A DNA stretch of 64,000 bases. Origin: Paracoccus sp. Z118. GTDB lineage: Bacteria; Pseudomonadota; Alphaproteobacteria; Rhodobacterales; Rhodobacteraceae. The stretch covers positions 206,626-270,625 of the forward strand of contig NZ_JAHQZU010000002.1 of the NCBI RefSeq assembly GCF_019061185.1, given 5' to 3'. How positions within the stretch are numbered: position 1 is the first letter of the stretch; every line of letters starts with the position of its first letter. The notes under the pieces were generated by a model that was not told the DNA's origin, searched no databases, and saw only the letters and a program-made list of their open reading frames with translations. The translations under genes and the position numbers were made by a program. Shown piece after piece: positions 36,739 to 46,126 of this stretch.

Positions 36739-37660
36739 GCTTCGCGGCAGCCTGCGCGGTCTGCTGGAGGGCGGCGGCTCGGGCGAGCGCCCGGTGATGA
36801 TCGGGCTGGCCGCCGCGGCCCTGTGGATCGCGGCCGTGCTGCTGTTCTGGCTGCTCGGCCCCGAGGGCTCCGGCCGGACCAGCGGCGCGGGCTGGCTGCT
36901 GCGCGCGGCGGGGCTTATCTCGCCGCTGGCCCTGATCTGGATGGCCGTGAGCCTTGCCCGCACCATCGCGGCTCTGCGGGCCGAGGCGGACGATCTGCGC
37001 GCCGAACTGGCGCGGGTGCAGGATGCCGCCGCCAGCCCCGTGGGACGGCCGCGCGAGGTGCCGCCCGCCGCCCGGCCCGTCCAGACCTCTCGCGCCCCGG
37101 CCCGCCCCGGTGCTGCCGCCCGCCCGCAGGCCGATGCCCGCCAGAGCGCACTGCCGCTGGAGGATGACGAGCCGCCCGCCGCCATCTCGCCCATCGACCT
37201 GCTGCGGGCGCTGAACTTTCCCGACGGCCCCGACGATGTCGAGGCGATCCGCGCCCTGCGCGCGGCGCTGGCCGATCACGACACGATGCGGCTGATCCGC
37301 GCCGCGCAGGATGTCGTCACGCTGCTGGCGCAGGCCGGCGTCTATATGGACGACCTCGCCCCCCGCCCCGCCCCCGCGCCGCTGTGGCGCGGCTTTGCCG
37401 AAGGCGCGCGCGGGCCGCAGATGGCGGCGCTGGCCGGCGTCGATGACGAGGCGGCGCTGGACCGGGCCACGAACCTCCTGCGGGGGGACGAGATCTTCCG
37501 CGACGCCGCCCATCACTTCATGCGCCAGTTCGACCGGATGCTGACCCGCATGGCGCCTGAGCTCGAGGACGAGTTCCTCGGCGCGATGACCGAAACCCGC
37601 TCGGGCCGGGCCTTCGTGCTGCTGGGGCAAAGCTCGGGCATCTTCAGCAGCGGCACCTGA
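36731..37660 (+). CDS. Unknown two-helix membrane protein downstream of greA
   Basis: 309 residues. Two transmembrane helices lie at about 22-42 and 56-76, followed by a short coiled coil, a Pro/Ala/Arg-rich linker (about 95-140) and a helical cytoplasmic domain (150-309). The last contains [31 protein letters not shown] do not recognise a named family. It overlaps greA by 8 bp, so expression is coupled. Confidence 0.8.
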   Translation: MSELRGSLRGLLEGGGSGERPVMIGLAAAALWIAAVLLFWLLGPEGSGRTSGAGWLLRAAGLISPLALIWMAVSLARTIAALRAEADDLRAELARVQDAAASPVGRPREVPPAARPVQTSRAPARPGAAARPQADARQSALPLEDDEPPAAISPIDLLRALNFPDGPDDVEAIRALRAALADHDTMRLIRAAQDVVTLLAQAGVYMDDLAPRPAPAPLWRGFAEGARGPQMAALAGVDDEAALDRATNLLRGDEIFRDAAHHFMRQFDRMLTRMAPELEDEFLGAMTETRSGRAFVLLGQSSGIFSSGT

Positions 37661-37687
37661 CAGGCGCCGGAAAACAGCGAGGGAACA

Positions 37688-38518
37688 ATGACGACCGAGG
37701 CACCCCAGGACGGCCCGCTTTCCGGCATGCTGGCCGTGTCCATCGCCGCGAACGCGCCGGGGCCCGAGGCGGCGGCGCTGCTGCGGGCCGAAGGGATGCG
37801 CATCGTCAAGATCGAAGGCCCGGCGGGCGATCTGCTGATCGAGGCCGCGCCGGGCTGGTATGCCGAGCTGACCGAAGACGTCGAGGTCCGCAAGCTGGAC
37901 CTGCGCTCGGAGTCCGGCTTCGCCGAGTTCCGGGGGCTGCTGGCCGAGGCCGACCTGCTCATCACCAGCCACCGCCGCGCGGGGCTGACCCGGCTCGGGA
38001 TAACCGTCCCGGCGCTGGCGGCGATCAACGCCGATCTCTGCTGGATCGAGATCGTGGGCGACAATGAGGCGCCGGATGTCCCCGGCCATAACCTCACCTA
38101 CCAGTTCAGGGCCGGGCTGCTGGCCCCGCCCGCGATGCCGCGCACGGCGTTGGCCGATCTGGCGGGCGCGCGCGATGCCGCCCGCGCCGCGCTGGCGCTG
38201 CTGCTGGGGCGGGCCCGCGGCCGGGCCGAACGGCACCGCACCATCGGCCTGCGCCAGTCCGCCGAGGCCCTCGACGCCCCGGTGCGCCACGGGCTGTCGG
38301 TCGATGGGGGCTTCCTGTCGGGCGCGCTGCCGAACTATCGCATCTACGCGTTGAGCGACGGCTGGGCCGCCGTCGCCGCGCTCGAGCCGCATTTCGCCGC
38401 CCGCTTCGACGCGGCGGTGGGGGCCGATCCCGCCGCCTTCTTCGCAGCCGCCACAGTGGCCGAGATCGAGACGCTGGCCGAGGCGCAGGATCTGCCGATC
38501 GAGGCAGTGGCGGGCTGA
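37688..38518 (+). CDS. Small family III CoA-transferase-like protein
   Basis: 276 residues, against about 380-400 for typical family III enzymes. The N-terminus (SGMLAVSIAANAPGPEAAALLRAEG, then VKIEGPAGD) and the middle block (LADLAGARDAARAALALLLGRARG) match the family. The catalytic aspartate equivalent is Asp157. The C-terminal third of the usual protein is shortened. It may act on a CoA thioester or be a degenerate paralogue. It follows the greA operon by 27 bp. Confidence 0.75.
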   Translation: MTTEAPQDGPLSGMLAVSIAANAPGPEAAALLRAEGMRIVKIEGPAGDLLIEAAPGWYAELTEDVEVRKLDLRSESGFAEFRGLLAEADLLITSHRRAGLTRLGITVPALAAINADLCWIEIVGDNEAPDVPGHNLTYQFRAGLLAPPAMPRTALADLAGARDAARAALALLLGRARGRAERHRTIGLRQSAEALDAPVRHGLSVDGGFLSGALPNYRIYALSDGWAAVAALEPHFAARFDAAVGADPAAFFAAATVAEIETLAEAQDLPIEAVAG

Positions 38519-38570
38519 CGCGGATCGGCGGCCGCCGCAGGCGACGCGCTCGGCGCATCAGGGCGCTCCG

Positions 38571-39125
38571 CTATCGATAGACGGTGAGGCGCAGCACCCG
38601 CGCTCCGCCCGGCCATCCCCGCTGCGGCGCGAACCCGGCGCGGCGGAAGGCGGCCAACGCCGGGGCGTTGCGGCGCGCGACCTCGGCCCGCAGGCCCGGA
38701 TGGCCGCGCCGTTCCGCCTCGGTCAAGGCGGCGGCGATCAGAAGGGCGGCGACGCCGCGCCCGCGCCAGCCGGGCGACACGACGAGGCAGTCCAGCACCA
38801 GATCCGCCGTCCGCGGCGCGGCAAGGCCCAGGACCCGGTCGAGTGCCGCCGCGGCCCTGCCGCGCGGCAGCGCGAGCGCCCCGCCCCTCGGGCCGCGCAG
38901 TCCGGTCAGGCCGACCAGCCGCCCCTGCCCGTCCAGCGCGGCGATGATCCGCTCGCGCCGCAGTCCGCGCCGGATCAGGACAAGCGCCGTGCGCCGGTCC
39001 GACCAAGGTGCGATCTCCCGCCCGAACTCCTCCGCGATCAGCCGCGCGGCGTCTGCCCGCACCGCCAGCGGCAGCGGCCGCACGAGGCGCAGTTGCAGGG
39101 GCGTGTGGCGGGACTGGCGGTTCAT
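38571..39125 (-). CDS. GNAT-family N-acetyltransferase
   Basis: 184 residues. The acetyl-CoA motif A is in LVVSPGWRGRGVAALLIAAALTEAERRG, followed by RNAPALAAFRRAGFAPQRGW. The N-terminal part is Arg-rich, and the substrate is unknown. I chose the ATG at 39125; the in-frame extension to 39302 is not GNAT-like. It is divergent from azlC across a 246-bp gap in which I see no further gene. Confidence 0.82.
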   Translation of the reverse strand: MNRQSRHTPLQLRLVRPLPLAVRADAARLIAEEFGREIAPWSDRRTALVLIRRGLRRERIIAALDGQGRLVGLTGLRGPRGGALALPRGRAAAALDRVLGLAAPRTADLVLDCLVVSPGWRGRGVAALLIAAALTEAERRGHPGLRAEVARRNAPALAAFRRAGFAPQRGWPGGARVLRLTVYR

Positions 39126-39371
39126 GGCTGCACAGCTTGCCCGCAGGGACGAGGCGCCGCAACGGCAGCGGCCCCGGCGCCACCGGATCAGACCTCGCGG
39201 AACCGCTGCCGCAGCGCGGAAAGCCGCCCTCGGCCAGTTTCTCCGGGCATGATCCGAGCGCACGAAGCAGCATCGCAGACACGCCGAATCCACCCTAGGC
39301 ACCCCCGCTTGTGCCTGCGAGACAACGCCCTATGGTGGCCGCCGGATTTTCCTTTCAGGCCGCCCCTTTCC

Positions 39372-40169
39372 ATGTCCGCTTCTCCTTCCCCCGCGCGCCG
39401 TTCCTCTCGCGGCGGCCCCGATCCGGCGCTTTCCGAAACTCCCCCGCAGGCGTTCCGCCGGGGCATGGTCCAGGCCCTGCCGTTCCTGCTCGTGCTGATT
39501 CCGTTCGGGATGCTGTTCGGGGTCGTCGCGCAGGCGGCGGGGATGCGGGTGGTCGAGACGATGGGCTTTTCCATCGTCGTGCTGGCGGGTGCCTCGCAAT
39601 TCGCCGCGATGGAGCTGATGGCGCAGAACGCGCCGGTGCTGCTGATCCTCGCCTCGGCCTTGGCGGTGAACCTTCGGATGGCGATGTATTCCGCCTCGCT
39701 GGTCCCGCATTTCGGGGACGCGAAGCCGTGGGAGCGGGCGCTGATCGCCTATTGCCTCGTCGATCAGGGCTACGCGATGGCGATCCAGAACGCCGAGGCG
39801 CATCCGGGGCTTTCCACCCGGCAGAAGGTCGCGCATTTCTTCGGCGCCTCGCTGGTGCTCTGCCCGCCGTGGTTCCTGTTCACCTATCTCGGCGCGACGG
39901 CGGGGAACTTCATTCCCGCCGCATGGCCGCTGGATTTCGCGGTGCCGATCACCTTTCTGTCGATGGTCGCGCCGATGCTGCGGACGCTGGCCCATCTGGC
40001 GGCGGCGGCGGCGTCGATCCTGCTGGCGCTGGCGCTGGCCGGGCTGCCGAGCGGCAGCGGCCTGCTGATCGCCGCGCCGCTCGGCATGGCCGTGGGCGCG
40101 TGGGTGGAGACGCTGACCGCCCGTCGGGCCAACCGCCTGAACTATCCGGTGAAAAGGGCAGGACGATGA
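39372..40169 (+). CDS. azlC: Branched-chain amino acid exporter large subunit AzlC
   Basis: 265 residues with five to six hydrophobic helices. AzlC signatures are PFLLVLIPFGMLFGVVAQAAG, LAGASQFAAMELM and NLRMAMYSASLVPHF. AzlCD (BrnFE-like) exports branched-chain amino acids. Residues 1-30 are a Ser/Pro-rich cytoplasmic lead. It is coupled to azlD by an ATGA overlap. Confidence 0.9.
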   Translation: MSASPSPARRSSRGGPDPALSETPPQAFRRGMVQALPFLLVLIPFGMLFGVVAQAAGMRVVETMGFSIVVLAGASQFAAMELMAQNAPVLLILASALAVNLRMAMYSASLVPHFGDAKPWERALIAYCLVDQGYAMAIQNAEAHPGLSTRQKVAHFFGASLVLCPPWFLFTYLGATAGNFIPAAWPLDFAVPITFLSMVAPMLRTLAHLAAAAASILLALALAGLPSGSGLLIAAPLGMAVGAWVETLTARRANRLNYPVKRAGR

Positions 40170-40492
40170 GCTACTCGATCCCGACCATCTGGTTCATCAT
40201 CGTCGTGCTGGGGATCGGCACGTTCCTGCTGCGCTGGTCGTTCCTCGGCGCGATGGGCAACCGTCCTTTCCCGCTCTGGGCGCAGCGGCTGCTGCGCTAT
40301 ACCGCCGTGTCGGTGCTGCCCGCGCTGATCGCGCCGATGGTGATGTGGCCCGCGGCGACGGGCGGGCGGCCCGATCCGGCGCGGCTGGGCGCCGCCGCCG
40401 CGACGATCGTCGTGGGGCTGCTGACCCGCAACACGCTGGCCGCCATCCTTGCCGGAGGGGTCGTGCTGGGGCTGGGAACCTATCTCGCCTGA
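40166..40492 (+). CDS. azlD: Branched-chain amino acid exporter small subunit AzlD
   Basis: 108 residues with four hydrophobic helices (IWFIIVVLGIGTFLLRWSFL, then LLRYTAVSVLPALIAPMVM). It is the small partner of AzlC and starts within its stop codon. The last 13 bp overlap the convergent lipoprotein gene. Confidence 0.9.
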   Translation: MSYSIPTIWFIIVVLGIGTFLLRWSFLGAMGNRPFPLWAQRLLRYTAVSVLPALIAPMVMWPAATGGRPDPARLGAAAATIVVGLLTRNTLAAILAGGVVLGLGTYLA

Positions 40493-41139
40493 GCGATCCG
40501 TTCGGACCTGAGCTGGCCGTTCACATACCCTTCGATCGTGCCGTTCTTCTGGCGCAGCAGCACGTCGTGGTTGTTGGCCGGATCTCCGTCCATCCAGCGA
40601 TGCGAGACGACGCCCGGCAGCGTCAGGAACCAGTCCCGCAGCTTGAGCGGGCTGAACCCGCCCGGCGCGCCCTGAAAGCCCGGCACCTGCCGCAGCACCG
40701 ACGAGGTCGCCACGGCGCAGAAGGACTTGTTGGCGGCCCCGTTCGCCTCGGCCGCGCGGATCGCCATGTCGGCCACCTCGCGCGTGACCATCACGCGGTC
40801 CTCGGCGACCCAGTAGGTCTGCCGCGCGTGGTAGTCGATATAGAAGCGTTTGAAGTTGTCGGTGATCCCGTAAAGCACGTCGCCGCGTTCGGGGATATGG
40901 GGATGCTGCCAGCTTCCCGCGGGATCGAAGATCACCCGCTGGCTGCCGTTGATCATCAGCGCGGAATGGGCCCCCTCACCACGCTGGATGCCGATGACGG
41001 TGTAAAGCGTGATCGACGGCGGCTCGTCCGACACGAACCGGGCGGCGCGCACGGCCTCGTCGCCGGCCCATCGGTTGTCAGCGCCGCAGGCGGCAAGCAC
41101 GGCCGGCAGCGCGAGCGCGATGAAGGAACGCCGGTGCAT
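40480..41139 (-). CDS. Lipoprotein of unknown function, possibly peptidase-like
   Basis: 219 residues with a lipoprotein signal (MHRRSFIALALPAVLAAC). The mature part has GEGAHSALMINGSQRVIFDPAG, RGDVLYGI, and later KSFCAVATSSVLRQVPGF. The His and Cys in these segments lie in contexts reminiscent of permuted NlpC/P60 or papain-like amidases. That reading is tentative, and I know no named family. It overlaps azlD by 13 bp at the 3' end. Confidence 0.75.
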   Translation of the reverse strand: MHRRSFIALALPAVLAACGADNRWAGDEAVRAARFVSDEPPSITLYTVIGIQRGEGAHSALMINGSQRVIFDPAGSWQHPHIPERGDVLYGITDNFKRFYIDYHARQTYWVAEDRVMVTREVADMAIRAAEANGAANKSFCAVATSSVLRQVPGFQGAPGGFSPLKLRDWFLTLPGVVSHRWMDGDPANNHDVLLRQKNGTIEGYVNGQLRSERIAQAR

Positions 41140-41199
41140 GATGGTTCAGCCCCTCGATTCCGACGCCGGGCTGTGGCCGCCCGGTCGCCGCGGTCCCTC

Positions 41200-41379
41200 T
41201 CAGGAGTTGGCCAGCGCCAGGAAGATCAGCACGACCGCAATGGCGGCGACGTTCCACGCCAGGAATTTCACGAACCCGTCGAAGGTGCGCTTGTGGTTGG
41301 TGGCGTCCACCGTGCCGGCGGCATCGTTGCGCATGTCCTGCGCGTGGGCGTTGCGGGCGGTATCGTGGGTCGTGGCCAT
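41200..41379 (-). CDS. aa3-type cytochrome c oxidase subunit IV
   Basis: 59 residues: a polar N-terminus, then HKRTFDGFVKFLAWNVAAIAVVLIFLALANS with a single transmembrane helix. This small subunit packs beside the main subunits of Paracoccus/Rhodobacter-type aa3 oxidase. I chose the ATG at 41379 because it gives the family length; a longer frame to 41457 is not conserved. Confidence 0.9.
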   Translation of the reverse strand: MATTHDTARNAHAQDMRNDAAGTVDATNHKRTFDGFVKFLAWNVAAIAVVLIFLALANS

Positions 41380-41444
41380 CGGCGTCCTCCTCCGGTCGTG
41401 TCCTTGGTGCGTTGCGGATGTGCTAACCCGAATGAACCGGGCTG

Positions 41445-42470
41445 TCACGCCCCCCACAGCGTTCCGCCGTCCTTTGTCCGCCCCACCGGCGCGATCAGGC
41501 CACGCTGGCGCAGGCAGTTGATATGGGCGACCGCCTCGACCACCGCGAGGCCGAAGACGGCATCCTCGATCCGGCGCCGGAACAGCAGGTCGAAGCAGCC
41601 GACCGCGGTGCGGGGCGCGCGCCGCAGATCCTCCGCCAGCCGGGTCAGGGCCGATTCGTGATTCTCGGTCATCGCCGAAAGCCGCGCGGGAAGGCCCCGG
41701 AAGGGCAGCTTGTGGCCGGGCAGGACGAGATGGCGGTCCTCGGCCAGCGCGGCCAGCGTCGCGCAGCTTTCCAGCCAGCCGGTCACGGGATCGGCGTCGG
41801 GCTCGTTCGGATAGACGCCGAGATTGGGCGAGATGCCCGGCAGGATCTGGTCGGCGCCGATCACCAGGTCGTCATCCTGCGACCAGAGCGTCACCTGCTC
41901 GGGCGCGTGACCCTCGCCCAGCACCACCCGCCAGTCGCGGCCGCCGAAACGGACCTCCTGCCCCTCGGTCAGCCGGACAAAGCCCGGCGGCAGCGGATGG
42001 GCGTTGTCCGAGGCGTTCCACGGCCGCTCGGCCATCCGCGCCGCCAGCTTGTCCGCCGGCATTCCGGCGCGTCGCCAGAACGCTTCCTGCTGCGGCGTCG
42101 CCTGTTCCTGCACGTCCAGCCACAGCATCCGCGCCATGAGCCAGCTTGCCCGGCTGGTCCACAGCTCGGCCCCGCGCGTCATCAGCCAACCGGCAAGGCC
42201 GATATGGTCCGAGTGGTGGTGCGTCGCGATCACCCGCACCACGGGCGCCCCGGAAAGAGGGCCGTCCAGCAGCGCCTGCCACGCCGCGCGGGCGCGGGGG
42301 GTGTCGAAGCCGGTATCGACGACCGTCCAGCCTTCCGCGTCACGGAAGGCGTAGGAGTTCACGTGGTTCAGCCGCATCGGCAGCGGCAGGCGCATCCACA
42401 GGACGTCCGGCGCGATCTCCACAGCCTCGCCGTCAGCCGGGGCATCGGTCCACGGGTGGTGGATCGTCAC
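41445..42470 (-). CDS. MBL-fold hydrolase (glyoxalase II/LACTB2-like)
   Basis: 341 residues. The zinc motif THHHSDHIGLAGWL and the later GEGHAPEQV, GADQILPG and LPGHKLPF segments supply the metal ligands. The C-terminal helical domain (CFDLLFRRRIEDAVFGLAVVEAVAHINCL) is LACTB2-like. The GTG start overlaps the stop of the acyl-CoA dehydrogenase, so the two are coupled. A thioesterase or lactonase role on a CoA or thioester intermediate is plausible but not shown. Confidence 0.85.
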   Translation of the reverse strand: MTIHHPWTDAPADGEAVEIAPDVLWMRLPLPMRLNHVNSYAFRDAEGWTVVDTGFDTPRARAAWQALLDGPLSGAPVVRVIATHHHSDHIGLAGWLMTRGAELWTSRASWLMARMLWLDVQEQATPQQEAFWRRAGMPADKLAARMAERPWNASDNAHPLPPGFVRLTEGQEVRFGGRDWRVVLGEGHAPEQVTLWSQDDDLVIGADQILPGISPNLGVYPNEPDADPVTGWLESCATLAALAEDRHLVLPGHKLPFRGLPARLSAMTENHESALTRLAEDLRRAPRTAVGCFDLLFRRRIEDAVFGLAVVEAVAHINCLRQRGLIAPVGRTKDGGTLWGA

Positions 42471-44161
42471 GCCGCCGTGCCCGAGAACGCGGCGTCCGGC
42501 ACCGCGTCGAGATCCGCGACCCCCGCCTTCGCCTCGGCCAGATCGGCGGCATAGCGGGGCAGGATGCGGGTGATGTAGATCCGGGCCAGCGCCTTGCGGG
42601 CGTCGTCCCCGGCCATCGCCGCGGTCAGGTGATAGCTTGCGCCCAGCACGCGGGCGAAGGCGTCGAGATACGGCACCGCGCCGGCGAAGCGGTCCTGCAT
42701 TCCCGTCTCGACCAGCGCCGAGGTCGCCTCGCGCAGCGCCTCGGCCGCGTCCCAGACGGGCGCGGCAAGGTCGGGCAGCGCGGATTGCGCGGCCTGCACC
42801 CCGTCCATCACCTCGTCCAGCAGGCGCATCGCGGCCTCGCCCCCGTCCATCATCTTGCGGCCCACAAGGTCCATCGCCTGAATCCCGTTGGTGCCTTCGT
42901 AGATGGGCGTGATCCGCACGTCGCGCAGATACTGGGCCGCGCCGGTCTCCTCGATGAAGCCCATGCCGCCGTGGACCTGCACCCCGGTGTCGGCCACGCG
43001 GCAGCCGACATCGGTGCCGTGCGCCTTGGCGATCGGGGTCAGCAGCGCGGCGCGGGCGGCCCATTCGTCGTCGCCCGTCGCCCGCGCCATGTCCAGCGCA
43101 GCGGCGCAGGACAGGCAGATGGCGCGGGCGGCGAACACCTCGGCCCGCGAGGTCGCCAGCATCCGGCGCACGTCGGCATGGCGGATGATCGGCCCCATCT
43201 GGTCGCGCTCGGCCGCATAGGCGGCGGCCTGCTGCAACGCGGCCTCGGCCAGCGCGACGCCCTGCACGCCGACGCCGAGGCGGGCCGCGTTCATCATCGT
43301 GAACATCGACGCCATGCCCTTGTGTTCCTCGCCGATCAGCCAGCCGGTCGCGCCCTCGAAGCTCATCACGCAGGTGGGGCTGCCGTGGATGCCCAGCTTG
43401 TGTTCCAGGCTGACGACCCGCAGGCTGTTGGCGACGCCGGGCTTGCCGTTCTCGTCGGGCAGGTATTTCGGCACCATGAACAGGCTGATGCCCCTGGTCC
43501 CTGCCCCGCCATCGGGCAGGCGGGCCAGCACCGCGTGGCAGACGTTTTCCGTCACGTCGCTGTCGCCCCAGGTGATGAAGATCTTCTGCCCGGTGATGCG
43601 GTAGCTGCCGTCATCCGCCCGTTCCGCCCTGGTCGTCAGCGCGCCGACGTCCGAGCCCGCGCCGGGTTCGGTCAGGTTCATCGTGCCGGACCACTCGCCG
43701 GAAATCAGCTTGGGCAGATACAGCGCCTTCATCTCGTCACTGGCGTGATGCTCCAGCGCCTCGATTTGGCCCTGGGTCAGCAGCGGGTTGAGCTGCAGCG
43801 ACAGGCACGCCCCCGCCATCATCTCGGCCACCGCCATGTTCAGCGTCTGCGGCAGCCCCGCGCCGCCATATTCGGGGTTGGCGGACAGCCCGATCCAGCC
43901 GCCCTCGGCGATGGCGCGGAAGCCCTGATCGAAGCCGGGCGAGGACCGCACCGCGCCGTTTTCCAGCGCCGCGCCCTTCAGATCGCCCGCCCGGTTCAGC
44001 GGCGCCAGCACTTCCGAGGACATGCGCCCGGCTTCGGTCAGAATGGCGTCCACGGTGTCGCCGGTCGCTTCGGCGAACCGCTCGGTGCCAGCGATCTGCT
44101 CGAACGGCAGGAGGTTGCGCAGGATGAACGTGATGTCCTCGACCGGTACCTGGTAAGCCAT
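42467..44161 (-). CDS. Acyl-CoA dehydrogenase (long, DmdC-like architecture)
   Basis: 564 residues, longer than ordinary acyl-CoA dehydrogenases. An extra N-terminal module (MAYQVPVEDITFILRNLLPFE) precedes the alpha/beta/alpha core. Core motifs are LTEPGAGSDVGALTT, GQKIFITWGDSD and the C-terminal VQVHGGMGFIEETGAAQYLRDVRITPIYEGTNGIQAMDLVGRKM, which carries the catalytic-glutamate region. The architecture is that of the DmdC group, which includes 3-methylmercaptopropionyl-CoA dehydrogenases and other acyl-CoA dehydrogenases. The substrate is undetermined. Electrons would go to ETF. Confidence 0.93.
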   Translation of the reverse strand: MAYQVPVEDITFILRNLLPFEQIAGTERFAEATGDTVDAILTEAGRMSSEVLAPLNRAGDLKGAALENGAVRSSPGFDQGFRAIAEGGWIGLSANPEYGGAGLPQTLNMAVAEMMAGACLSLQLNPLLTQGQIEALEHHASDEMKALYLPKLISGEWSGTMNLTEPGAGSDVGALTTRAERADDGSYRITGQKIFITWGDSDVTENVCHAVLARLPDGGAGTRGISLFMVPKYLPDENGKPGVANSLRVVSLEHKLGIHGSPTCVMSFEGATGWLIGEEHKGMASMFTMMNAARLGVGVQGVALAEAALQQAAAYAAERDQMGPIIRHADVRRMLATSRAEVFAARAICLSCAAALDMARATGDDEWAARAALLTPIAKAHGTDVGCRVADTGVQVHGGMGFIEETGAAQYLRDVRITPIYEGTNGIQAMDLVGRKMMDGGEAAMRLLDEVMDGVQAAQSALPDLAAPVWDAAEALREATSALVETGMQDRFAGAVPYLDAFARVLGASYHLTAAMAGDDARKALARIYITRILPRYAADLAEAKAGVADLDAVPDAAFSGTAA

Positions 44162-44287
44162 TCTTTTCCCCCTTGCGCCTTGGCAATATCCTGCGGCGCG
44201 CCTATCACTCGTCGCTCCGCGACAGAGTAGATGCGCCCGCTTGGTGTGCAAGCCGCGACCCCACGTCAAGTGCCACCAGGGCCATTC

Positions 44288-45223
44288 ATGCAGACGGAAC
44301 GCCTCAACCCCGACGAAGACGGCATCGGCCGCGCCGCCCGGCTGCTTACGGCGGGCGAGGTGGTCGCGGTCCCGACCGAGACGGTCTATGGCCTCGCCGG
44401 CAATGCCCGGAACGCCGAAGCCGTCGCGCGGATCTATGCTGCCAAGGGGCGGCCCAGCTTCAACCCGCTGATCGTGCATGTGGCCGACAGGGAAGCCGCC
44501 GGGCGGATCGGCGTGTTCGGGGACGAGGCGCGGCAATTGGCGGCGCTGTGGCCGGGTGCGCTGACGCTGGTGGTGCCGCTGCGCGAGGCGGCCGGCATCG
44601 CCTCGCTTGTCACGGCGGGGCTGGAGACGGTGGCGCTGCGGGTCCCCGCGCATCCGGTGGCGCGGGCGCTGCTGCGCCGCTTCGGCGGGCCGCTCGCCGC
44701 GCCCTCGGCCAACGTCTCGGGGCGGATCAGCCCGACGACGGCGGCGCATGTGCTGGACCCGGATGGCGGCCTCGACGGCCGCATCGCGGCGGTTCTGGAC
44801 GGCGGCGCCTGCCCGGTCGGGCTGGAATCCACAATCGTCGGCTGGCGCGAAGGCCGCGCGACGCTGCTGCGGCCCGGCGGGGTTCCGGTGGACGCCATCG
44901 AGGCGGTGATCGGTCCGCTCGCGCAGCCCGGCGAGCTTGCCGCGCCGGACGCGCCGGGACAGCTGTCCAGCCACTACGCCCCGAACGCCCCCCTGCGGCT
45001 GAACGCGGACGCGCCGCGCGAGGGAGAGACCTTCATCGCCTTCGGCCCCGGCCCGCTGACCCTGTCGCCCCGCGCCGACACGACCGAGGCCGCGGCCCGG
45101 CTGTTCGACGTGCTGCGGCAGGCCGACCGGCTGGGCCGCCCGATCGCCGTGGCGCGGGTCCCCGACGAGGGGCTGGGCCTTGCCATCAACGACCGCCTGC
45201 GCCGCGCCGCCGCGCCGCGATAG
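44288..45223 (+). CDS. L-threonylcarbamoyladenylate synthase (Sua5/TsaC type)
   Basis: 311 residues. The YrdC domain (about 8-200) has VAVPTETVYGLAGNARN, AKGRPSFNPLIVHV and APSANVSGRISPTTAAHV. The C-terminal Sua5 domain contains the linker SSHYAPNAPLRL. It makes threonylcarbamoyl-AMP from threonine, bicarbonate and ATP for tRNA t6A37. It is the upstream partner of tsaB, which lies at 1.6 kb. I chose the ATG at 44288; the in-frame ATG at 44231 adds unsupported residues. Confidence 0.95.
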   Translation: MQTERLNPDEDGIGRAARLLTAGEVVAVPTETVYGLAGNARNAEAVARIYAAKGRPSFNPLIVHVADREAAGRIGVFGDEARQLAALWPGALTLVVPLREAAGIASLVTAGLETVALRVPAHPVARALLRRFGGPLAAPSANVSGRISPTTAAHVLDPDGGLDGRIAAVLDGGACPVGLESTIVGWREGRATLLRPGGVPVDAIEAVIGPLAQPGELAAPDAPGQLSSHYAPNAPLRLNADAPREGETFIAFGPGPLTLSPRADTTEAAARLFDVLRQADRLGRPIAVARVPDEGLGLAINDRLRRAAAPR

Positions 45224-45277
45224 GCCGCAGCGCCCCTCCCTGCTTGTGCCGCCGCCCGCGCTGCTTATCCTGCCGCC

Positions 45278-46105
45278 ATGACCGCAGACCCGATCTGGAG
45301 AGGATTCGCGCTGGACGCGGAAACCGCGCTCGCGCTGCTCGACTGGCAGCGCGAGATGGGGGTGGACGAGCCGATGCTCGACACGCCCGTGGACCGCTAT
45401 GCCGAAGCCGCGCGCGCGCCCGCGCCCGCCGCGCCGGTCCCGGCAGCCGCGCCCCGGACTGGCCCCCAGACGGCGCCCCAAACCGCGTCCGAAAGCGACA
45501 CCGACGACCTGCCCGCCCGCGCCGCCGCGCTGGCTTCCCGCGCGGAAACGCTTGAGCAGCTTGCGGCGGCGGTGGAAAGCTTCGACGGGCTCGACATCCG
45601 CAAGGGCGCCCGCAGCTTCGTCTTTGCAGACGGCAACCCCGCCGCGCGGGTGATGATCGTGGGCGAGGCGCCGGGCGAGGACGAGGACCGGATGGGCCGC
45701 CCGTTCGTCGGCCGAGCCGGGCAGTTGCTCGACCGGATGCTGGACGCGATCGGCCTTGCCCGCGACGCGGTGGACGCCGAACGGGCGGTCTACATCACCA
45801 ACGTCCTGACGTGGCGCCCGCCGGGCAACCGTGCGCCGCTGCCGGCCGAGATCGACGCGATGCGCCCCTTCCTCGCCCGCCATGTCGAGCTTGCCGCCCC
45901 CGATCTGCTGATCCTGATGGGCAACGCCGCCTGCCAGGCCGCGCTGGGGCGGCAGGGCGTGCTGCGGATGCGGGGCAAATGGGCCACGGCCTGGGGCCGC
46001 CCCGCCATGCCGATGACGCATCCGAGCTATCTGTTGCGCACCCCCGCCGCCAAGCGCGATGCGTGGGCCGACCTGCTGGAAATCGCGGCGCGGCTGTCAG
46101 CCTGA
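45278..46105 (+). CDS. Uracil-DNA glycosylase family protein lacking the Fe-S cysteines
   Basis: 275 residues. A Pro/Ala-rich N-terminal segment (about 40-75) is followed by a family-4-like UDG domain with motif [19 protein letters not shown] and motif [10 protein letters not shown]. The four cysteines that hold the 4Fe-4S cluster in family 4 are absent: the N-terminal pair region reads [12 protein letters not shown], and the second pair region reads [11 protein letters not shown] and DAMRPFL. It should excise uracil from DNA, presumably without the cluster. It starts 54 bp after the Sua5-type gene. Confidence 0.88.
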   Translation: MTADPIWRGFALDAETALALLDWQREMGVDEPMLDTPVDRYAEAARAPAPAAPVPAAAPRTGPQTAPQTASESDTDDLPARAAALASRAETLEQLAAAVESFDGLDIRKGARSFVFADGNPAARVMIVGEAPGEDEDRMGRPFVGRAGQLLDRMLDAIGLARDAVDAERAVYITNVLTWRPPGNRAPLPAEIDAMRPFLARHVELAAPDLLILMGNAACQAALGRQGVLRMRGKWATAWGRPAMPMTHPSYLLRTPAAKRDAWADLLEIAARLSA

Positions 46106-46126
46106 CGCTCTCGGCCTTACGACGGC

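Noticed and set aside
42467..46021. A 1184-residue frame apparently fusing the acyl-CoA dehydrogenase to a long N-terminal region
   Set aside because: Only the part from 44161 down is a dehydrogenase. The rest is antisense to the Sua5-type and UDG genes.
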